A DNA stretch of 14,220 nt, taken from Candidatus Woesearchaeota archaeon. GTDB lineage: Archaea; Nanoarchaeota; Nanoarchaeia; Woesearchaeales; GW2011-AR4. How positions within the stretch are numbered: the first letter of the stretch is position 1; each line of letters opens with the position of its first letter. Location: NCBI GenBank assembly GCA_023259315.1, contig JAHFQL010000021.1:1-14220 (forward strand), read 5' to 3'. Made by a program: the position numbers and the translations under genes. Of this stretch, positions 10,882-14,220 are shown one piece after another. The notes beneath the pieces were generated by a model, which did no database searches, was not told where the DNA came from, and worked only from the letters and a program-made list of their open reading frames with translations.

Positions 10882-13194
10882 ATGCCAACAATAATTTTTT
10901 CATTGAAGGACTTGCAGCATTTGGTTGGGAAGAAAATAACAATTGAGGAAGTTGAAGAGCTGGCACATTATGGGAAAGGCGATGTTGAATCTTATGATAG
11001 CGAAACCGATGAAGTGAAAGTGGATTTTGGTGATACAAATTTGCCTTATTTGTGGTCTGTTGAAGGTTTTTCAAGGCTGATAAAAGGGATTCTTGGATTG
11101 AAGAATGGCATTCCAGAAATAAAAATCCAAAAGGGAAATTACCAAGTTGCTGTTGATAAATCTGTCATGAAGCATAGGCCTTATATAGCATGCTTTGCCG
11201 CAAAGGGCAGAAAAATTGACGACTACCTGCTGAAGCAAATTGTACAGCTGCAAGAAAAATTCTGCGAGACTTATGGAAGAAGAAGACAAAAAGTTTCAAT
11301 TGGATTGTATTCATACAAAAGAATTACTTTCCCAATACATTACAAGGCTGTTGAGCCCGATTCTATTGAGTTTGTTCCTTTGGAATTTAAATCTAAAATG
11401 AACCTCAAGGAGATACTTGCAGAGCATCCCAAAGGAAAAGAATACGCCTGGATTCTTGAGGGTTTTGAGAGGTATCCTATTTTGATTGATGACAAAAATG
11501 AGGTTTTGAGCTTTATTCCTGTGATTAATTCCAACTTCACCGGAAAGCTTGAAATTGATGATGAAGATATCTTCTTTGAGGCCACTGGCACAGATGAAGA
11601 GGCAGTATCGCTTGCTGCAAATATTTTTGCATACGCATTGTATGAAAGGAGCTTTCAAATACATTCTGTAGAGATAAAATACCACGACAGAAAAATTATT
11701 TTTCCACACATGGAAAAAGAAACAATTACAATTAAAAATGAGCAAATAAAGCAATTGTTTGGCCTTGAATTAAGAGACAGTGAAATAAAAAATATTCTTG
11801 AGAAAGCCCAATATGAATTCAAGGATTATAAAGTAGCTATTGCCCCTTACAGGAAAGATATTTTGCATCCTTTTGATGTAATTGAGGATATTGGAATCAT
11901 CTATGGTTTTGACAAGATAAAAGAATGCCCATTAACTACTTATACCGTTGGGTCTGGACTAGAAATTAACGACTTCACTGACAAAATTAGAGAGATTGTG
12001 TTTGGATTAGGTTATCAGGAAGTAATGAACGCTGTTTTAACAAATAAAAATCTTCTTTATAGTAAAATGAACATTGAAGACTTTGGGACTGTTGAAATAG
12101 AGGATTACATGACAGAGACCTATTCTGTTGTCAGGAGCTGGATTTTGCCAAATTTGATGGAAGTCTTTTCCAAAAATAAGCATGTAGAATTTCCGCAGAA
12201 AATATTTGAAGAAGGGCTTGTTAATTCAAGAAAAGGCGAGAAAATAGAAGAGTTTAACAGGATTGCAATCGCAATATCACATGAAGATGCTAATTACACA
12301 AATATAAGGCAAGTTTTGGATTGCATAATGAGATGTTTGGGCTTACACTATGATATTGAAGAAACTGAGCATAACTCATTCATTGAAGGTAGAGTTGGAA
12401 GAGCAATTGCAAAAGGCAAGAAAGTTGCTTATTTGGGTGAAATCAATACTCAAGTTTTGGAGAACTGGGGTCTGGGGATGCCGGTTGCTGCCTTGGAATT
12501 GAATTTAACGGGATTGTTTGAAGTGATGGGGAAGAAAGAGCATATTGCAAATAAAATTTCTATTTCAATTAATAAAGTAGTTTTAGAAAGAGTTCCTAAC
12601 TTATTTGTAAAGACAAAAATTATTAAGGATGTTTCTGTTGAAAAATCATCACAAAAAATTGAAGAAATGAAAACTCAAATTCTTAAGAAATGGAAAAATA
12701 AAAGCGAAGATGATTTGGAAGTAATGCCTGGAATAGTTGATTATCGCAATTTACAAAAAATGTTTTATCTTGATGGCAGAATAAAAACTCCGGCTGTAGA
12801 AAATTTGATTGTTAGGCACATGCTTAAAGGAAAATTTCCTGAAATTAATTCTGCTATAGACTTAGCTAACATAATGTCTGTTGAAAATCTTGTCCCAATA
12901 GGAGTTTTTGACCTCGATGCTATAAATGGAAATATTGAGTTAAGATTTTCACATAAAGGAGATGAGTACATACCAATAGGAAAAGACAGCACTGAAAACG
13001 TAAGTCCAAATATACCCATATTAACAGATGCAAATAAAATATTTTCAGTTGTTGGAGTAAGGGACTCTAAAATTACTGCTGTAACAGAAAATTCCAAAAA
13101 TTTGTTGTTGGTGAGCTGGGGAACAAATGAGGCTGACGAAAAAAATATTGAAGACACCCTGGAGAGATGTGCTGAATTGATTAAATCAAAATAA
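10882..13194 (+). CDS. pheT: Phenylalanine-tRNA ligase beta subunit with extra C-terminal B3/B4 domain
   Basis: The 770 residues exceed the usual archaeal beta subunit of about 540-560. Residues 1-550 are standard archaeal PheT: N-terminal 'PTIIFSLKDLQHLVG', 'PYLWSVEG' (55-62), 'IQLQEKFCETYGRRRQKVSIG' region (about 120-141), the internal B3/B4 editing region with 'YPILIDDKNEVLSFIPVINSNFTG' (198-221), a B5-like part (about 280-345), and the pseudo-catalytic domain ending 'ALELNLTGLFE' (537-547). Residues about 556-768 form a second B3/B4-type domain as found in free-standing editing-like proteins: 'MPGIVDYRNLQKMF', 'NLIVRHMLKGKFPEINSAIDLANIMSV', 'PIGVFDLD', and 'DANKIFSVVGVRDSKIT'. The reading frame is continuous through the join. 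The subunit binds PheS and tRNA-Phe and clears mischarged Tyr. The extra domain's role is inference: added proofreading or another aminoacyl-tRNA hydrolysis. Confidence 0.95.
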   Translation: MPTIIFSLKDLQHLVGKKITIEEVEELAHYGKGDVESYDSETDEVKVDFGDTNLPYLWSVEGFSRLIKGILGLKNGIPEIKIQKGNYQVAVDKSVMKHRPYIACFAAKGRKIDDYLLKQIVQLQEKFCETYGRRRQKVSIGLYSYKRITFPIHYKAVEPDSIEFVPLEFKSKMNLKEILAEHPKGKEYAWILEGFERYPILIDDKNEVLSFIPVINSNFTGKLEIDDEDIFFEATGTDEEAVSLAANIFAYALYERSFQIHSVEIKYHDRKIIFPHMEKETITIKNEQIKQLFGLELRDSEIKNILEKAQYEFKDYKVAIAPYRKDILHPFDVIEDIGIIYGFDKIKECPLTTYTVGSGLEINDFTDKIREIVFGLGYQEVMNAVLTNKNLLYSKMNIEDFGTVEIEDYMTETYSVVRSWILPNLMEVFSKNKHVEFPQKIFEEGLVNSRKGEKIEEFNRIAIAISHEDANYTNIRQVLDCIMRCLGLHYDIEETEHNSFIEGRVGRAIAKGKKVAYLGEINTQVLENWGLGMPVAALELNLTGLFEVMGKKEHIANKISISINKVVLERVPNLFVKTKIIKDVSVEKSSQKIEEMKTQILKKWKNKSEDDLEVMPGIVDYRNLQKMFYLDGRIKTPAVENLIVRHMLKGKFPEINSAIDLANIMSVENLVPIGVFDLDAINGNIELRFSHKGDEYIPIGKDSTENVSPNIPILTDANKIFSVVGVRDSKITAVTENSKNLLLVSWGTNEADEKNIEDTLERCAELIKSK

Positions 13195-13242
13195 ATATTA
13201 AAAAGAAATAATTAAAAAATAATAAAAATAAATATAGTTATT
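13195..13242 (-). terminator. T-rich terminator for the eL34-eL14 transcript
   Basis: Read on the minus strand, the 48 bases after the eL14 stop are rich in T-runs, including TTTTTATTATTTTTTAATT. This fits archaeal oligo-T termination. pheT ends on the other side, so the two transcripts converge here. Confidence 0.45.
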
Positions 13243-13728
13243 TTATTCCTTATTCCCACTCACTTTCTTTTCTGCCTTCGGCTTTTCTTTCTTTTCTGCC
13301 GGCTTTGATTCTTTTTTCTCCTCAACCAATCCAGCTTTCTCTTCCAAAGAAATCTCTTTTGATTCTGCTTTCTCTTCTTTTTTCTTTGGCCTGAATATGT
13401 CTCTGAGATTTTTCTTCTCTACCTTCTGCGCCCTTAATTGTTCGGAAGTTTTTCTTTTTGCTTTAGGTCTTTGCGTTTTCTGCTTCGGCTTTGTTTCTCT
13501 TGTTTCTATTCCCAACTCTTTCAAGACCTTTGAAACCTCATCATGAGAAGCATTCTTATTTATTTTTACAACCTGATTCAGCGGCTCTATGTGAAGAACA
13601 TTGCATTTTCTTCTTCTGGTTTCGCCGTCAATTAAAACAAACTTGTCATCTAGAATGTCTACTATAACACATTTTTTTGATGCGTCACGTCCTGCCAATT
13701 TTACACAAACTCTGCCTATTTCTATCAT
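13243..13728 (-). CDS. rpl14e: Large-subunit ribosomal protein eL14 with long charged tail
   Basis: Archaeal/eukaryotic ribosomal protein, 161 residues. The KOW-type core is residues 1-75: MIEIGRVCVKLAGRDASKKC, 'VIVDILDDKFVLIDGETRRRKCNVLHIEPL' and a short helical segment. Archaeal eL14 proteins are normally about 75-100 residues. The remaining 86 residues (76-161) are low-complexity, with Lys, Glu, Arg, Ala and Pro dominant (for example KPAEKKEKPKAEKK), resembling the disordered tails of eukaryotic eL14. The ATG at 13728 is chosen over a TTG at 13740 because GGAGG lies 5 bases upstream and the family start matches. It follows eL34 with a 68-base gap that has no TATA box, so they are probably co-transcribed. 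In many archaea a cytidylate kinase gene sits between these two; it is absent here. Confidence 0.92.
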   Translation of the reverse strand: MIEIGRVCVKLAGRDASKKCVIVDILDDKFVLIDGETRRRKCNVLHIEPLNQVVKINKNASHDEVSKVLKELGIETRETKPKQKTQRPKAKRKTSEQLRAQKVEKKNLRDIFRPKKKEEKAESKEISLEEKAGLVEEKKESKPAEKKEKPKAEKKVSGNKE

Positions 13729-13733
13729 TTTAT

Positions 13734-13781
13734 CCTCCAATCACTTTATCATAGGCAATGTCACCATTTACCCAAGTGATT
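13734..13781 (-). promoter_or_regulatory. Leader hairpin abutting the Shine-Dalgarno sequence of eL14
   Basis: In the minus-strand mRNA, AAUCACUU (13781-13774) pairs perfectly with AAGUGAUU (13746-13739), and the very next bases are GGAGG (13738-13734), the ribosome binding site. Inside, AAUG (13768-13765) pairs with CAUU (13760-13757) around a GUGA loop, which is a GNRA tetraloop. GGG/CCU may add three pairs. The structure fills most of the eL34-eL14 gap and looks like a candidate for translational control of a ribosomal protein. Confidence 0.5.
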
Positions 13782-13796
13782 TCCTTGTTTTGAAAT

Positions 13797-14063
13797 TCAT
13801 TCTCTGAATTTGTTTATGATTTCCAATCTCATGCATCTGCTACAAAGCAGCCCGCCAAAAGGCCTTTCTGGTCTTTTCTTTGTTTTTGCCAGAGTTCTCA
13901 TTTTGTATGGAAGCTCGTGAGGAACTCCTTTCAAAACATCTCCGCAGTTTGAGCATTTTGCCATCTTTGGCTTCTTTCGCTTATATTGCACACTAGTTCT
14001 CCCGCCGGGTACTTTCGTGAATATTTTCCTTATGCTTCTTGACCTTAATCTTGGGGCTGGCAT
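13797..14063 (-). CDS. rpl34e: Large-subunit ribosomal protein eL34
   Basis: Archaeal/eukaryotic large-subunit protein of 88 residues, very basic. The start MPAPRLRSRSIRK, the 'PGGRTSVQYKRKKP' stretch (19-32), a zinc-binding set C37-x2-C40 and C74-x2-C77, and 'KKRPERPFGGLLCSRC' (62-77) are all family features. The ATG at 14063 is supported by a TATA box centred 26 bases upstream, so the transcript is leaderless; longer frames up to 14105 would add 14 residues not seen in the family and would start upstream of the predicted start site. eL14 follows 68 bases downstream on the same strand. Confidence 0.93.
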   Translation of the reverse strand: MPAPRLRSRSIRKIFTKVPGGRTSVQYKRKKPKMAKCSNCGDVLKGVPHELPYKMRTLAKTKKRPERPFGGLLCSRCMRLEIINKFRE

Positions 14064-14085
14064 GATTTTTCGGAAAGAATGTTTA

Positions 14086-14093
14086 TTTATAAA
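14086..14093 (-). promoter_or_regulatory. TATA box for eL34-eL14
   Basis: TTTATAAA (palindromic, so it reads the same on both strands) is centred 26 bases before the eL34 ATG at 14063, the leaderless spacing found elsewhere in the window. Confidence 0.6.
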
Positions 14094-14133
14094 GGTTATT
14101 ATCAATCGGGACTGTTACCTTAATCTCCAAAGG

Positions 14134-14141
14134 ATATTTAT
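14134..14141 (+). promoter_or_regulatory. Possible TATA box for the gene starting at 14200
   Basis: ATATTTAT would give initiation near 14164 and a leader of about 36 bases, in agreement with the Shine-Dalgarno-like AAGGTG at 14188-14193. Confidence 0.35.
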
Positions 14142-14199
14142 TCTTGAAACAATCTAATTCTCCAAAAAAGCGAGTTGGGGCGCTAAAAAGGTGCTCCAA

Positions 14200-14220
14200 A
14201 TGGCAGAAACAGGTTATCTT
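14200..14220 (+). CDS. Start of a divergent gene (partial, runs off the window)
   Basis: Seven codons, MAETGYL, are readable. AAGGTG at 14188-14193 lies 6 bases upstream of the ATG, matching the archaeal anti-Shine-Dalgarno sequence, and a TATA-like box lies farther up. Divergent orientation from the eL34 gene gives a shared upstream region of about 136 bases. Too little is visible to name a product. Confidence 0.5.

Noticed and set aside
11311..11754. Minus-strand frame of 147 codons inside pheT
   Set aside because: Antisense shadow of a continuous, motif-bearing PheT frame.
14064..14105. Longer N-terminus for eL34
   Set aside because: The TATA box at 14086-14093 lies inside it, and the family begins at the ATG at 14063.
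1..14220. tRNA, rRNA or CRISPR array
   Set aside because: No intergenic gap shows a cloverleaf, a conserved rRNA stretch or regularly spaced repeats.

Overview
The window looks archaeal, most likely a small-genome, AT-rich DPANN-type lineage (Woesearchaeota/Pacearchaeota-like; this placement is inference). Supporting signs are the archaeal ribosomal proteins eL14 and eL34, archaeal/eukaryal-type PheS and PheT, a DRG-type GTPase with a TGS domain, a transketolase split into two genes, a TrmB-family regulator, and AT-rich TATA-like boxes about 26-28 bases upstream of ATG codons, which implies leaderless transcripts. No tRNA, rRNA or CRISPR array was seen.

Left part (1-5582, plus strand). The first 156 bases look like the C-terminal end of a DDE transposase. 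A TrmB-type sugar-responsive regulator follows, with a structured upstream region. Next is an orphan secreted protein resembling the extracellular domain of SecD. Then comes a tight cluster: transketolase N-terminal subunit, a TfoX-N-domain protein, transketolase C-terminal subunit and a five-helix EamA-type membrane protein. An unrecognised 147-residue protein and a TalC-type transaldolase complete this part. Transketolase plus transaldolase make up the sugar-exchanging core of the non-oxidative pentose phosphate pathway, and the nearby TrmB-type regulator is a plausible controller.

Middle (5587-8620). A minus-strand gene fuses a 2H (LigT-like) phosphoesterase to a calcineurin-like metallophosphoesterase. 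It ends 4 bases from the transaldolase stop and is more AT-rich than its neighbours, so it may be acquired. It is divergent from the DRG GTPase gene, and both show leaderless promoters. After the GTPase lies a 183-base stretch with a good promoter, a 24-codon ORF and a hairpin, then a GNAT acetyltransferase broken by a single-base frameshift.

Right part (8647-14220). A shikimate-kinase-like gene with substrate-site substitutions leads into pheS, a tiny zinc-ribbon gene and pheT. PheT carries an extra C-terminal B3/B4 editing-type domain fused in frame, in addition to the one inside its normal body. On the minus strand, converging on pheT, are eL34 and eL14. The eL14 leader forms a hairpin abutting the Shine-Dalgarno sequence, and eL14 has a long charged tail. 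A divergent plus-strand gene begins at 14200 and runs off the window.

The main candidates for something new are the PheT-B3/B4 fusion, the 2H-metallophosphoesterase fusion, the two structured leaders (TrmB and eL14), the free-standing SecD-like domain, and the transketolase C subunit with Ala in place of a conserved His.
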